A program made the translations under genes and the position numbers. DNA of 64,000 bases from Collinsella sp. (GTDB taxonomy: Bacteria > Actinomycetota > Coriobacteriia > Coriobacteriales > Coriobacteriaceae), in the NCBI GenBank assembly GCA_019414055.1, contig DXMV01000007.1:1-64000 (forward strand). Reading direction: 5' to 3'. Each line of letters opens with the position of its first letter. The first letter of the stretch is position 1. The notes under the pieces are model-generated. The model saw nothing but the letters and a program-made list of their open reading frames with translations. It made no database searches and had not been told where the DNA came from. Positions 41,953 through 50,984 of this stretch are shown here, piece after piece.

Positions 41953-42729
41953 ATGACCAAGTTCAGCCACGTCATCATCCGTCGTCCCGGCAAGTCCCTG
42001 AGCAATGGCATCACGAGCGCTCCCGAGCTTGGCCAGCCCATCTACGAGCGCGCTATCGAGGAGCACTACGATTACGAGCATGCGCTCGAGCAGTGTGGCG
42101 TTGACGTGTCGGTGCTGCCGGCGCTTGAGCAGTATCCCGACAGCTGCTTTGTCGAGGATCCGGCCGTTATCACTCGCTGCGGCGCCATCATTACCAACCC
42201 CGGCGCCGACAGTCGTAATGGCGAGAAGGACGAAATCGAGCCGGTCGTCCGTCGCTTCTTTGACGACGAGCATGTCAAGCACATCGTTTCCCCCGGCACG
42301 CTCGACGGCGGCGACGTCATGATGGTCGGCGACCACTTCTACGTCGGTCGCTCTGCTCGCACCAACGAAGAGGGTATCCGCCAGTTCTGCGAGATTCTCG
42401 AGGGCTGGGGCCTCGAGGGCTCCGAGGTGCCTCTGGAGGAGGTCCTGCACCTCAAGACGGGCGTCAACTACATCGAGGACAACAACATGCTCGTCTCCGG
42501 TGAGTTCATCGATAAGCCCGACTTTGCCCAGTACAACAAGATCGTCGTGCCCGAGGACGAGGCTTACGGCGCCAACTGCATCTGGGTCAACGGTACGGTC
42601 ATCGTTGCCGAGGGCTATCCGACCGTGCTCAAGGCCGTGCAGGATCTGGGCTACAAGACGCTCGTTGTCGACACCTCCGAGTATCGCAAGGTCGACGGAG
42701 GCCTCTCCTGCCTGTCACTGCGCTTCTAA
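41953..42729 (+). CDS. ddaH: Dimethylarginine dimethylaminohydrolase (DDAH)-family protein
   Basis: DDAH converts asymmetric dimethyl- or monomethyl-arginine to citrulline and a methylamine. The 258-residue guanidine-modifying pentein has the substrate loop CFVEDPAVI (about 65), GGDVMMVGDHFYVG (about 118), the catalytic His in LHLKTGVNYI (about 162) and the nucleophilic Cys near the C-terminus (GGLSCLSLRF, about 253). AAGGAGG lies 7 bases before the ATG. It is followed by an APC permease. Specificity (methylarginine against arginine) is inferred from family resemblance. Confidence 0.88.
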   Translation: MTKFSHVIIRRPGKSLSNGITSAPELGQPIYERAIEEHYDYEHALEQCGVDVSVLPALEQYPDSCFVEDPAVITRCGAIITNPGADSRNGEKDEIEPVVRRFFDDEHVKHIVSPGTLDGGDVMMVGDHFYVGRSARTNEEGIRQFCEILEGWGLEGSEVPLEEVLHLKTGVNYIEDNNMLVSGEFIDKPDFAQYNKIVVPEDEAYGANCIWVNGTVIVAEGYPTVLKAVQDLGYKTLVVDTSEYRKVDGGLSCLSLRF

Positions 42730-42764
42730 TGCGGCCGCTTTACTAGCTTAATGATCGCTTGACC

Positions 42765-42801
42765 GATGGCCCGGCACCCGATTCGGGACGTCCGGGCCAT
42801 C
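42765..42801 (+). terminator. Intra-operon hairpin between ddaH and the permease
   Basis: A perfect 10-bp stem (42765-42774 with 42792-42801) with a weak TTCAT tail; probably partial termination, favouring ddaH expression. Confidence 0.65.
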
Positions 42802-42836
42802 TTCATACGGTCGCTTGACTGAGGGGGTGCACATAT

Positions 42837-44300
42837 ATGGCCTCTAAAACTTGCAACGACGAGATAATCGACCCCAATGGTCTGGATCTCTTTCGTCTGA
42901 CCATGATGGTCATCACTGCGAGCATTTGCGGCGGTATCTTCTCTCTTGCCGGCGATATGGCGGCGGGCGGAGCCAATACCGGCGCGGTTATCGTCTCGTG
43001 GGGAATTTGCTTTATTGGCGTCTTTGCGCTGATGATGGTGTTCAACGGTTTGTCTCAGGCTCGTCCCGACCTGACCGGCGGTATCTATGCATACGCCGCC
43101 GCCGGTTTTGGCGATTATGTTGGATTCAACTCCGCTTGGGGCTACTGGATCAGCGCATGCCTTTCCAACGTGAGCTTTGCACTTTTGCTGTTTAGCGCGC
43201 TTGGCTATTTCTTCCCTGCATTCGGCACGGGCAACAATCTGCTTTCCATCATCTGTGCCAGCGTGTTTCTGTGGTTCCTTACCGCTCTCGTGCTTCGTGG
43301 CGTTAAGGAAGCTGCGGGCATTAACACGATCGTCACCTTGGCGAAGTTGGTGCCGCTGGGACTCTTTGTGCTGAGCATTGTGCTCCTGGGTAAGTTCGAC
43401 GTCGATATCTTTATGGACAACTTCTGGGGAGAACCGGCTGGCCCCGGCTTTGGCGAGCAGGTTGTCTCGACCATGATTGCCCTTGTCTGGGTCTTCACGG
43501 GCATCGAGGGCGCTGTCGTCATCTCGGGCCGTGCAAAGTATGTGCGCGATGTCGGTCGCTCGACGGCGCTTGGATTTGCAGCCGTGTTCACGCTGTATCT
43601 GATCATCTCGATGCTGTCGCTCGGCATTATGCCGCGTGAGGAAATGGCACAGCTCGCAACGCCCTCCATGGCGGGAATTCTCGAGTGCGCAATCGGTCCG
43701 GTAGGAGCTGCCATCGTAAACCTTGGCGTTATTCTCTCGCTGGTCGGCGCGATGCTGGGCTACGTCATCATTGCATCCGAGACGCCGTTTGAGGCGGCGC
43801 GTCAGGGCTCCTTCCCGCTGGCGTTTGCTAAGACGAACAAGCACGATGCCCCGGTGGTAACGGTTCTCGTGAGCTCCGGCATCACGCAACTCTTCTTGAT
43901 TGTGTCGTATGTGGCGGCGAGCACCTACCAGTTCTTCTATAGCTGCGCGGTCAACACGATTCTGGTTCCGTATGTCTGCTCGGCTGCCTATTACATGGTG
44001 ATCGGCTGGAAGAACGAGCATCTGGACGGGCCGCACGCGCCGAGTGTCGGCAAAGCACGCTTCTTTGGTACGCTCGGCTTTATCTACACGCTGTTCCTGG
44101 TGTGGTCGACGGGCCTCCAGGGCGTCATGATTACGACGATCCTTTTTGCCCCAGCCATCCCCGTCTATATTCTGGGCGAGCGCGGCCGCGGCAAGCAGGT
44201 GCTTCCGCATCTGCACGACAAGCTGATCGCAGCAGTGGTCATTGTCGTGGCAGTTATCTCGCTGTATCTGCACTTTGCCGGCATCGCGCCGATCGTCTAA
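42837..44300 (+). CDS. APC-family amino-acid permease (arginine/ornithine-antiporter-like)
   Basis: The 487-residue protein has twelve to thirteen membrane helices and the APC signatures, with the unwound first helix (ITASICGGIFSLAGDMAAGG, about 26-45) and conserved GIEGAVVISGRAKYVRDVGRS (about 222-242). Its closest recognisable type is the basic amino-acid antiporter group (ArcD-like APC proteins). With DDAH it would import methylarginine or arginine and export citrulline or ornithine. GAGGGGG precedes the ATG. Confidence 0.85.
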   Translation: MASKTCNDEIIDPNGLDLFRLTMMVITASICGGIFSLAGDMAAGGANTGAVIVSWGICFIGVFALMMVFNGLSQARPDLTGGIYAYAAAGFGDYVGFNSAWGYWISACLSNVSFALLLFSALGYFFPAFGTGNNLLSIICASVFLWFLTALVLRGVKEAAGINTIVTLAKLVPLGLFVLSIVLLGKFDVDIFMDNFWGEPAGPGFGEQVVSTMIALVWVFTGIEGAVVISGRAKYVRDVGRSTALGFAAVFTLYLIISMLSLGIMPREEMAQLATPSMAGILECAIGPVGAAIVNLGVILSLVGAMLGYVIIASETPFEAARQGSFPLAFAKTNKHDAPVVTVLVSSGITQLFLIVSYVAASTYQFFYSCAVNTILVPYVCSAAYYMVIGWKNEHLDGPHAPSVGKARFFGTLGFIYTLFLVWSTGLQGVMITTILFAPAIPVYILGERGRGKQVLPHLHDKLIAAVVIVVAVISLYLHFAGIAPIV

Positions 44301-44411
44301 GGCTACGGCGAGCTTCGTTGCTTGGTAGGCCGGCGGGCATCGCGTATCGATGCTGCTTGGCATTCCATAACTGATGTGGGTCTCTATTACGTGCCTTTGT
44401 GAGCGCCCACC

Positions 44412-44451
44412 AAGCCTGCGCAGGTGACATTTGTTGCCAGCGCAGGCTTTT
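44412..44451 (+). terminator. Terminator after the permease
   Basis: A perfect 10-bp stem (44412-44421 with 44440-44449) followed by TTT. Confidence 0.85.
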
Positions 44452-44453
44452 GC

Positions 44454-44520
44454 AGTTGCGGTGGAATAGTTCCTGTTTTACTGGTTAAAGCTTCAAACAG
44501 GAACTATTCCACCGCAACTT
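44454..44520. repeat. Family C palindrome, copy 2
   Basis: AGTTGCGGTGGAATAGTTCC pairs perfectly with GGAACTATTCCACCGCAACT; the centre differs from copy 3. It sits directly after the permease terminator. Confidence 0.95.
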
Positions 44521-44536
44521 CGTTTTGATTCGCTGG

Positions 44537-44638
44537 GGGACGGAGGAAGCGACGATCCGGAATCCACCTGCACGGTCGTCGCTCCGCATCCCGTCCGTTG
44601 GCGCAAATGGTGTCAAAAGTAATCTGTCCCCCTTGCAC
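44537..44638. repeat. Second palindrome and the GGGGGACAG element
   Basis: AGCGACGATCC and GGTCGTCGCT with outer GGACGG/CCGTCC make a hairpin at about 44539-44596. The reverse complement of 44615-44638 matches the GTGCAAGGGGGACAG element at 2408. Together with copy 2 it fills the 460-base gap before 44763; no gene is seen there. Confidence 0.65.
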
Positions 44639-44762
44639 GTTTGCTTCCCTTGCAGCAATCTGTTGATTGAACGTCATTGTGTGCTCGCGGTTTCTGGGCA
44701 AGCCGTCTCGCAGCAAAGTAGACTAGATGGCCATTTCAAAAAGCCTACTCAGAGGAGGAGCT

Positions 44763-45083
44763 ATGCTCGAGGGTACGTATGTGGTTTCGGCCCAGACGCC
44801 GGTGGGGAGTAGACGCGGCGAGGTGACGTTTTCACATGGGGTGAACGGCGCGCTCAGGGCAGTACTAAACGTCAGGGGTCTCAATATCGCTCTCTCGAGT
44901 GCCCGTGCCGAGGGCGATTTCTTTGAGCTCTCGGGTGCTATCTCCCACGTCTTGATGGGCAAGGCGCCCTTTACATGCACGGGGTCGGTCGAGGGTGATC
45001 GACTCACTGCTACCGCGCGGTCGGGTTCCGTTTCGATCTCGCTGAGCGGTATGCGTAAAGAGCCTTCGGGACGCACCGCATAA
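44763..45083 (+). CDS. Small beta-rich protein of unknown function
   Basis: The 106-residue protein is predicted to be mostly beta-strand, with repeated short strands (GTYVVSAQTP, GEVTFSHGVNG, ALRAVLNVRG, FTCTGSVEGD, SVSISLSG) that suggest a small barrel or sandwich. It has no signal peptide or Cys clusters. GAGGAGGAG lies 5 bases before the ATG at 44763; an upstream in-frame ATG at 44727 is not supported. It precedes the feoAB fusion with about 120 bases between, but I recognise no family. Confidence 0.65.
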   Translation: MLEGTYVVSAQTPVGSRRGEVTFSHGVNGALRAVLNVRGLNIALSSARAEGDFFELSGAISHVLMGKAPFTCTGSVEGDRLTATARSGSVSISLSGMRKEPSGRTA

Positions 45084-45157
45084 AGTTTGCGCAGGTAAAC
45101 ATCGGTATTTGACTTTATAAAAAAGTTCAGAGCGCTATCATTTGTCGTTACGAGTTG

Positions 45158-45182
45158 GTTAGCCACGGTAAACGGTTAACCG
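45158..45182 (+). promoter_or_regulatory. Possible DtxR/IdeR-like site before feoB
   Basis: GGTTAGCC (45158-45165) and GGTTAACC (45175-45182) lie between the promoter region and the start. TTGGTTAGCC resembles half of the DtxR/IdeR consensus (TTAGGTTAGCC), but the other half does not match. Iron control of feoB is expected from biology, so this is worth noting only as a weak candidate. Confidence 0.25.
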
Positions 45183-45204
45183 CGTCTAACGAAAGGATGA
45201 GCGC

Positions 45205-47565
45205 GTGAAGCTCGATACGCTCGAGATTGGAAAGGACGCCGTTGTCGCATCGGTGACATCCGACGATCAGGCGCTCCGACAGCATATTTTGGACATGGGA
45301 CTCACACCGGGCACCGAAGTCACCATGATGAAGTACGCCCCCATGGGCGACCCGCTCGAGATTCGCCTGCGCGGCTACGAGTTGACGCTGCGCAAGGACG
45401 ATGCCGCTCGCATCGAGCTCGTGGGTGTTCACGACACCGACGCGGGCCCGCGCGTTAACGCCGCAATCGGCACGACGGAGCACCCGGCGCTCGGCGAGGG
45501 AACGTATTCGCCCCGCGCGGCAAAGACGGCCGTGCCCGAGGGCTCGCCGCTGCATTTTGCCCTCGCCGGCAACCAAAACTGCGGTAAGACCACGCTGTTC
45601 AACCAGCTGACGGGCTCCAACCAACACGTCGGTAACTTTCCCGGCGTGACGGTCGACCGCAAAGACGGAACCATTCGTAATCACCCCGAGGCGAGCGTCA
45701 CCGATCTGCCCGGCATCTATTCGCTGTCGCCGTACACAGGCGAGGAGATCGTCAGCCGCCAATTCATCCTCGACGAGCATCCCGATGCCATCATCGACAT
45801 CATCGACGCCACCAACATCGAGCGCAACCTGTATTTGACGCTGCAACTCATGGAGCTCGACCGTCCCATGGTCATTGCGCTCAACATGATGGACGAGGTG
45901 ACGGCCAACGGCGGCGCCGTGGACGTCAACCTGCTCGAGAGCCTGTTGGGCGTGCCTGTTGTCCCCATTAGCGCTGCCCGCAACGAGGGCATCGGCGAGT
46001 TGGTGGATCATGCCTTGCACGTGGCGCGGTTCCGCGAGCGCCCCGGTCGCCTGGACTTCTGCGCGCCCGATGGCTCGGACGGTGGTGCACTGCATCGCTG
46101 CATCCACGGCATTGCCAACCTTATCGAGGACCATGCCGTGACGGCGCACATCCCGGTGCGCTTTGCAGCGACCAAGCTGGTTGAGGGCGATGAGCTGGTG
46201 ACCGAGGCGCTTCACCTGGATCGCAACGAGCTTGACGCCATCGAGCACATCATTACCCAGATGGAGGGCGAGGCCGGCACCGACCGCCTGTCCGCGCTGG
46301 CCGATATGCGCTTTAGCTTTATCGGCGACGTGTGTGGGCGTTGCGTCGTCAAGCCGCACGAGAGCCGCGAGCACGTGCGCTCCGTTAAGATCGACCGCAT
46401 CCTGACGGGTCGCTACACGGCCATTCCGGCGTTTCTGGTGATCATGGGCCTCGTCTTTTGGCTGACGTTTGGCGTGATCGGCGCGGCGTTGCAGGGACTC
46501 ATGGAGGACGGCATCGCTGCCATCATCGCCTCGGCCGATGCGGGCCTCAAGGCGTTCGGAACCAACGACGTGGTGCGCTCGCTGGCTGTCGACGGCGTGC
46601 TTACGGGCGTGGGCAGCGTGCTGACCTTCCTGCCGATTATCGTCGTGCTCTTCTTGTTCCTCTCCATTCTGGAAGACTCGGGCTACATGGCGCGCGTGGC
46701 CTTTGTCATGGATAAGGTGCTGCGTCGCTTTGGCCTGTCGGGCCGCAGCTTTGTGCCCATGCTCGTCGGTTTTGGCTGCACCGTGCCGGCTATCATGTCG
46801 ACCCGTACGCTCCCATCCGAGCACGACCGCAAGATGACGGTCATGCTCACGCCGTTCATGAGCTGCTCGGCCAAGCTGCCGGTTTACGGCTTGCTGTGCG
46901 GGGCATTTTTCCCGCAGGCGACGGTCCCCGCCATGGTCTCGCTCTATCTGATCGGTATCGTGGTCGGCTGCATCGCGGCTTTGGTGCTCAACCGCACGGC
47001 ATTTAAGGGCGACCCGGTTCCGTTTATCATGGAGCTTCCCAATTACCGCCTGCCGAGCGTCAAGACGACGGTGATGCTGGCATGGGATAAGGCCAAGGAC
47101 TTCATCACCAAGGCCTTTACCATTATCTTTGCCGCTACGGTGGTCATCTGGTTCCTGCAGACGTTCGATATCCGCTTTAACGTGGTCGCCGACCAGTCGC
47201 AAAGCCTGCTTGCGGGCCTCGGCAGCATCATCGCGCCGGTGTTGGCCCCGCTCGGTTTTGGCGACTGGCGCGCCTCGACGGCACTCGTCACGGGACTCAT
47301 TGCCAAGGAGAGCGTCATCTCGACGCTCACGGTGCTTTTGGGCGCAACCTCTCCCGCGGCACTGTCAGCCATGTTTTCGCCGTTTACCGCTTACGTGTTC
47401 TTGGTCTTTACGCTGCTGTACCCGCCGTGCGTGGCGTCCATCGGCGCCGTCAAGAGCGAGCTGGGCGGACGCTACGCCGTTGCCGTGTTCGCGTTTCAGG
47501 TGACGGTCGCCTGGATCGTGGCGTTTGTCGTGCATTCGGCGGGCATATTGCTGGGGCTGGCTTAG
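45205..47565 (+). CDS. feoB: FeoA-FeoB fusion, ferrous iron transporter
   Basis: FeoB imports Fe(II) across the membrane. The 786-residue protein begins with a FeoA-like SH3 domain (1-75, QALRQHILDMGLTPGTEVTM), then the cytosolic G domain (about 118-280) with G1 GNQNCGKTTLFN, G3 DLPGIYSLS and G4 NMMD, then a helical segment and eight or so membrane helices (about 405-780) with two gate motifs (VGFGCTVPAIM and the later PPCVASIGAVKSE). FeoA and FeoB are usually separate genes; their fusion into one chain is known but not common. The start is GTG with GAAAGGA 7 bases upstream. It ends in a hairpin at 47607-47641. Confidence 0.95.
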   Translation: MKLDTLEIGKDAVVASVTSDDQALRQHILDMGLTPGTEVTMMKYAPMGDPLEIRLRGYELTLRKDDAARIELVGVHDTDAGPRVNAAIGTTEHPALGEGTYSPRAAKTAVPEGSPLHFALAGNQNCGKTTLFNQLTGSNQHVGNFPGVTVDRKDGTIRNHPEASVTDLPGIYSLSPYTGEEIVSRQFILDEHPDAIIDIIDATNIERNLYLTLQLMELDRPMVIALNMMDEVTANGGAVDVNLLESLLGVPVVPISAARNEGIGELVDHALHVARFRERPGRLDFCAPDGSDGGALHRCIHGIANLIEDHAVTAHIPVRFAATKLVEGDELVTEALHLDRNELDAIEHIITQMEGEAGTDRLSALADMRFSFIGDVCGRCVVKPHESREHVRSVKIDRILTGRYTAIPAFLVIMGLVFWLTFGVIGAALQGLMEDGIAAIIASADAGLKAFGTNDVVRSLAVDGVLTGVGSVLTFLPIIVVLFLFLSILEDSGYMARVAFVMDKVLRRFGLSGRSFVPMLVGFGCTVPAIMSTRTLPSEHDRKMTVMLTPFMSCSAKLPVYGLLCGAFFPQATVPAMVSLYLIGIVVGCIAALVLNRTAFKGDPVPFIMELPNYRLPSVKTTVMLAWDKAKDFITKAFTIIFAATVVIWFLQTFDIRFNVVADQSQSLLAGLGSIIAPVLAPLGFGDWRASTALVTGLIAKESVISTLTVLLGATSPAALSAMFSPFTAYVFLVFTLLYPPCVASIGAVKSELGGRYAVAVFAFQVTVAWIVAFVVHSAGILLGLA

Positions 47566-47606
47566 TTATTTATTGACGGCGCAACCTCTGTGTATTGAGT
47601 TGATCG

Positions 47607-47641
47607 CGGCCCTGCATCTGTTGCTGACGGATGCGGGGCCG
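47607..47641 (+). terminator. Terminator after feoB
   Basis: An 11-bp stem (47607-47617 with 47631-47641, one wobble) with a TTGCTAT tail, overlapping the promoter of the next gene. Confidence 0.7.
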
Positions 47642-47653
47642 TTGCTATATAAT
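47624..47653 (+). promoter_or_regulatory. Candidate promoter of the MFS gene
   Basis: A perfect -10 TATAAT (47648-47653) with a weak -35 CTGACG (47624-47629), 18-base spacer. The -35 lies inside the feoB terminator hairpin. Confidence 0.5.
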
Positions 47654-47689
47654 CGCCCATCGCTCAAGACAATCGGAGAGGGTTCCTAC

Positions 47690-48886
47690 ATGACTCAGGC
47701 AAGACAAGATGGCATCTCGCTCAAGCAGTGGCTCCCGCTTATCGGGCTCGCCTGCTGTGCGTTCGTGTTCAACACGTCGGAGTTCATGCCCATTGGCCTT
47801 CTAACTGATATTGCCGCATCGTTCTCGCTCACCGAGGCCCAGGCAGGCATCATGATCTCGGTCTACGCCTGGGGCGTCATGCTGCTGTCGCTGCCACTCA
47901 TGGTGTTTGCCTCGCGCTTTGAGTTCAAGCGTATGCTGCTCGGCGTGCTTGCCGTGTTCTCGCTCGGGCAGTTCCTGTCCGCCGTGGCGCCCACCTATCC
48001 CATTTTGGTCTGCGCGCGCCTGGTGGTCGCTTGCGCACACGCCGTGTTCTGGTCGGTCGCCTCGATTATGGCCTCGCGCCTGGTCGACACCCGTCACGGG
48101 GCGCTCGCCATCAGCATGATCGCCACGGGCTCGTCCATCGCGCAGATCTTTGGCCTGCCGATCGGCCGCGCCATCGGCCTGGCCGTGGGCTGGCGCATGA
48201 CGTTTGCCGTGGTCGGGGTCTTTTCTGCCGCCGCGGTGGTGTACCAGGCAGCGGTGTTCCCGGCCATGCCGGCGGGTGAGCGCTTTACGCTCAAACAGCT
48301 TCCCGAGCTGCTCAAGAACCCGTTCCTCATCGCGCTTTATGCGGTCACGGTCTTTATGGCGACCGGCTATTATGCGGGTTACAGCTATATCGAGCCGTTC
48401 CTGGCACAGGTCGCGCACGTCGACGCGGGCGCCATCACTATGACGCTGACGGCGTTCGGTTGCTCTGGTCTGCTCGGAAGCTGGCTGTTTGGCCGCCTGT
48501 TCGATGGGCACCGGTTCCCGTTTCTCGCGATTACGCTCTCCGGCGTGCCGGTGGCTCTGCTGCTCATGGGTCCGGTTGCACCGTCGCTCGTCGCCGTTCT
48601 CGCTGTTTGCGCGCTATGGGGCTGCTGCTCCACGGCCTTTAACGTGGCGTTCCAGGCCGAGCTCATCAAGTACACGCCGGCGGATTCGTCGGCCGTCGCC
48701 ATGTCGATCTTCTCGGGCCTGTTCAACCTGGGGATCGGCACCGGTACGGCGATCGGCGGCGCCGTGGTGTCGGGCCCCGGCATCGCCTGGATCGGCTACG
48801 CAGGCGGCACGATCGCTGTCGTGGGCGTCATCCTCGCCATCACCGTACTGTTCCCAGCCATACGCCGCGCAAAGCCTGTCGCCTAA
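47690..48886 (+). CDS. MFS sugar-efflux-type transporter (SotB-like)
   Basis: The 398-residue protein has twelve helices. Its first helix (FVFNTSEFMPIGLLTDIAASF) and the central VACAHAVFWSVASIMASRL are close to E. coli SotB, which exports arabinose and IPTG-like sugars, and to AraJ. The loop RFEFKRMLL after helix 2 fits the MFS signature place. GGAGAGGG precedes the ATG at 47690; the open frame extends upstream into the feoB end without support. Substrate unknown. Confidence 0.85.
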   Translation: MTQARQDGISLKQWLPLIGLACCAFVFNTSEFMPIGLLTDIAASFSLTEAQAGIMISVYAWGVMLLSLPLMVFASRFEFKRMLLGVLAVFSLGQFLSAVAPTYPILVCARLVVACAHAVFWSVASIMASRLVDTRHGALAISMIATGSSIAQIFGLPIGRAIGLAVGWRMTFAVVGVFSAAAVVYQAAVFPAMPAGERFTLKQLPELLKNPFLIALYAVTVFMATGYYAGYSYIEPFLAQVAHVDAGAITMTLTAFGCSGLLGSWLFGRLFDGHRFPFLAITLSGVPVALLLMGPVAPSLVAVLAVCALWGCCSTAFNVAFQAELIKYTPADSSAVAMSIFSGLFNLGIGTGTAIGGAVVSGPGIAWIGYAGGTIAVVGVILAITVLFPAIRRAKPVA

Positions 48887-48901
48887 TCATGTTCCCTCAT
48901 C

Positions 48902-48969
48902 AGTTGCGGTGGAATAGTTCCTGTTTAAGGCCTCTGAAGGCTCAAACAGGAACTATTCCACCGCAACTT
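48902..48969. repeat. Family C palindrome, copy 3
   Basis: AGTTGCGGTGGAATAGTTCC with perfect complementary arm GGAACTATTCCACCGCAACT and the extended CTGTTTaAGG/CTCAAACAG centre. It lies 15 bases after the MFS stop and may terminate it. Confidence 0.95.
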
Positions 48970-49039
48970 ATTTTGGGGAAGAGGATACAAGCCGGGCATA
49001 CAATGGATGTCGTTGTGTTGAGCTTACCGGGAGGTTGCT

Positions 49040-50416
49040 ATGTGGGCATACGAGACGACGTTCTATCAGATCTATCCGCTGGGCTTTTGCGGAGCTCCGC
49101 GCGAAAACGCCGCCCCCGTTGCCGAGGATGAGCTCGCCCAGGCTGCCAACGCCGCGCCCAACCCCGATGCGCCCATCATGAAGATCGCCCAATGGGCCGA
49201 CTACCTGCAGGAACTCGGCGTTGGCGCTGTGCTCATCAACCCGCCGCTCGAATCTGATAGCCACGGCTACGATACACGCAGCCTGCGCCATATCGACCGT
49301 CGCCTGGGTGGGGATGCCGATTTTGCCGCCGTATGCGAGACGCTGCACGCCCACGGCATCCGCGTGGTGCTCGATGCGGTCTTTAACCATGTGGGCCGTG
49401 GCTTTTGGGCCTTCCGCGATGTGCAGGAGCGCAAGTGGGACTCGCCCTACAAGGATTGGTTCCACATCAGCTTTGACGGCGACTCGTGCTACGGCGACGG
49501 CTTTTGGTACGAGGGCTGGGAGGGCCATTTTGAGCTTGTGAAGCTCAACCTGCAAAACCCCGCCGTGGTCGATTACCTGCTTGAGTCCGTGCGCCGCTGG
49601 GCCGAAGTCTTTGGCGTTGACGGCCTGCGCCTGGACGTCGCCTATATGCTCGATCGCGACTTCATGCGCCGGCTACACTCCTTTACCCGTGAGCTCAAGC
49701 CCGACTTTGTGCTGATCGGCGAGACGCTCCACGGCGACTACAACCAGATCGTCAACGACGAGATGCTCGACACCTGCACCAACTATGAGTGCTACAAGGG
49801 TCTGTACTCCAGCTTTAACTCGGTCAACATGTTCGAGATTGCCCACTCGCTGCATCGCCAGTTTGGTGGTGACCCGTGGTGCATTTATCGCGGCAAGCAT
49901 CTGCTGTCGTTTGTCGACAACCATGACGTGCCGCGCCTGGCGAGTATCCTGACGGACAAGTCCTGCCTGCGCCCCGCCTACGGCATGCTCTTTGGCATGC
50001 CGGGCATCCCATGCGTCTACTATGGCAGCGAGTGGGGGATTGCCGGCGAAAAGGGCGGCCCCGATGGTGACTGGGCGCTGCGACCTGCGCTCGATGAGCC
50101 TGCGCCCAACGAGCTGACGGCGTTCGTCACGCAGCTCACGCACCTTCGCTCGGCCGACGACGCGGCGGCCCGTGCTCTCAACTACGGTGCCTATCGCAAC
50201 GTGGTGATCCAGAACAAGCAGCTGCTGTTCGAGCGTGCCTGCGACGGCGCGACGGTACTCGTGGCGGTGAATGCCGTGGACGAGCCTTACGCCTTTGGCG
50301 CCGGCGAGCTCAATGGGTCTTTTGTCGACCTGCTTACCGACGGTGCACCTGCGGTTGAGCTTGCGGGCACGCTTGAGCTTGCGCCCTACGAGGTACGCTA
50401 TCTGTTGAGGGCCTAG
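49040..50416 (+). CDS. Alpha-amylase-family (GH13) glycosidase
   Basis: The 458-residue enzyme acts on alpha-glucosidic bonds in the cytosol (no signal peptide). The four GH13 regions are present: DAVFNHVG (about 115), GLRLDVAY with the nucleophile Asp (about 197), LIGETLHG with the acid/base Glu (about 227) and FVDNHDVPR with the third Asp (about 293). A short C-terminal beta domain follows (about 385-458). Size suits a maltogenic or neopullulanase-like enzyme or a cyclomaltodextrinase without the N-terminal domain. GGGAGG precedes the ATG. Confidence 0.9.
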   Translation: MWAYETTFYQIYPLGFCGAPRENAAPVAEDELAQAANAAPNPDAPIMKIAQWADYLQELGVGAVLINPPLESDSHGYDTRSLRHIDRRLGGDADFAAVCETLHAHGIRVVLDAVFNHVGRGFWAFRDVQERKWDSPYKDWFHISFDGDSCYGDGFWYEGWEGHFELVKLNLQNPAVVDYLLESVRRWAEVFGVDGLRLDVAYMLDRDFMRRLHSFTRELKPDFVLIGETLHGDYNQIVNDEMLDTCTNYECYKGLYSSFNSVNMFEIAHSLHRQFGGDPWCIYRGKHLLSFVDNHDVPRLASILTDKSCLRPAYGMLFGMPGIPCVYYGSEWGIAGEKGGPDGDWALRPALDEPAPNELTAFVTQLTHLRSADDAAARALNYGAYRNVVIQNKQLLFERACDGATVLVAVNAVDEPYAFGAGELNGSFVDLLTDGAPAVELAGTLELAPYEVRYLLRA

Positions 50417-50419
50417 GCC

Positions 50420-50983
50420 ATGGCTGCGTCCGACGAGGGCTATCAACACATTGAGCATGGGTTTGAACCCGTGTTCGACCAGCACTCGCGCATCTTGGTG
50501 TTGGGGTCGTTTCCCTCAGTGCTTTCGCGTACCAATGCCTTCTATTACGGCAATCCCCAGAATCGCTTTTGGCGCGTGATGGCCGCGTGCCTCGGTGTGC
50601 TCGTGCCACCCAACGAGGGCGATCCTTTGGCAAGCGGTGAGCCCGCGACGCTCGATGCCTCCATTGCTGCCAAGCGATCCATGCTGCTGAACGGCGGCGT
50701 GGCCCTGTGGGATGTGATCGAGAGTTGCGACATTAAGGGCTCGAGCGACGCGAGCATTCGCAACGTTGTGCCGGCACATATCGAGCGCATTACCGATGTC
50801 ACGCCGATTGAGGTCGTTATCTGCAACGGCGGCGCGGCCGGGCGGCTCTACAAACGCTATCTACAAGAGCGGACGGGGCTACCTGCCATCGTGCTGCCGT
50901 CGACGAGTCCTGCCAACGCGGCGTGGCGTTTGGAGCGGCTTGTCGAGCGTTGGAGTGAAGCCGTTGACTGGGCAGCTTATTAA
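50420..50983 (+). CDS. DNA-deoxyinosine glycosylase (UDG superfamily, family 6)
   Basis: The 187-residue protein has the UDG superfamily fold. The first motif reads ILVLGSFPSVLSR (about 25), followed by AFYYGNPQNRFW, and the last is LPSTSPANAAW (about 155). The GSFPS plus STSPAN combination is that of the hypoxanthine-DNA glycosylase family, which removes deaminated adenine from DNA. It starts 4 bases after the GH13 stop; the pairing is probably only transcriptional. Confidence 0.85.
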   Translation: MAASDEGYQHIEHGFEPVFDQHSRILVLGSFPSVLSRTNAFYYGNPQNRFWRVMAACLGVLVPPNEGDPLASGEPATLDASIAAKRSMLLNGGVALWDVIESCDIKGSSDASIRNVVPAHIERITDVTPIEVVICNGGAAGRLYKRYLQERTGLPAIVLPSTSPANAAWRLERLVERWSEAVDWAAY

Positions 50984-50984
50984 T

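Noticed and set aside
42726..44363. A 545-codon minus-strand frame opposite the APC permease
   Set aside because: Shadow frame, charged low-complexity translation and no start signal.
45148..47202. A 684-codon minus-strand frame opposite feoB
   Set aside because: Composition is rich in His, Arg and Gln as expected from antisense of FeoB codons, with no recognisable domain.
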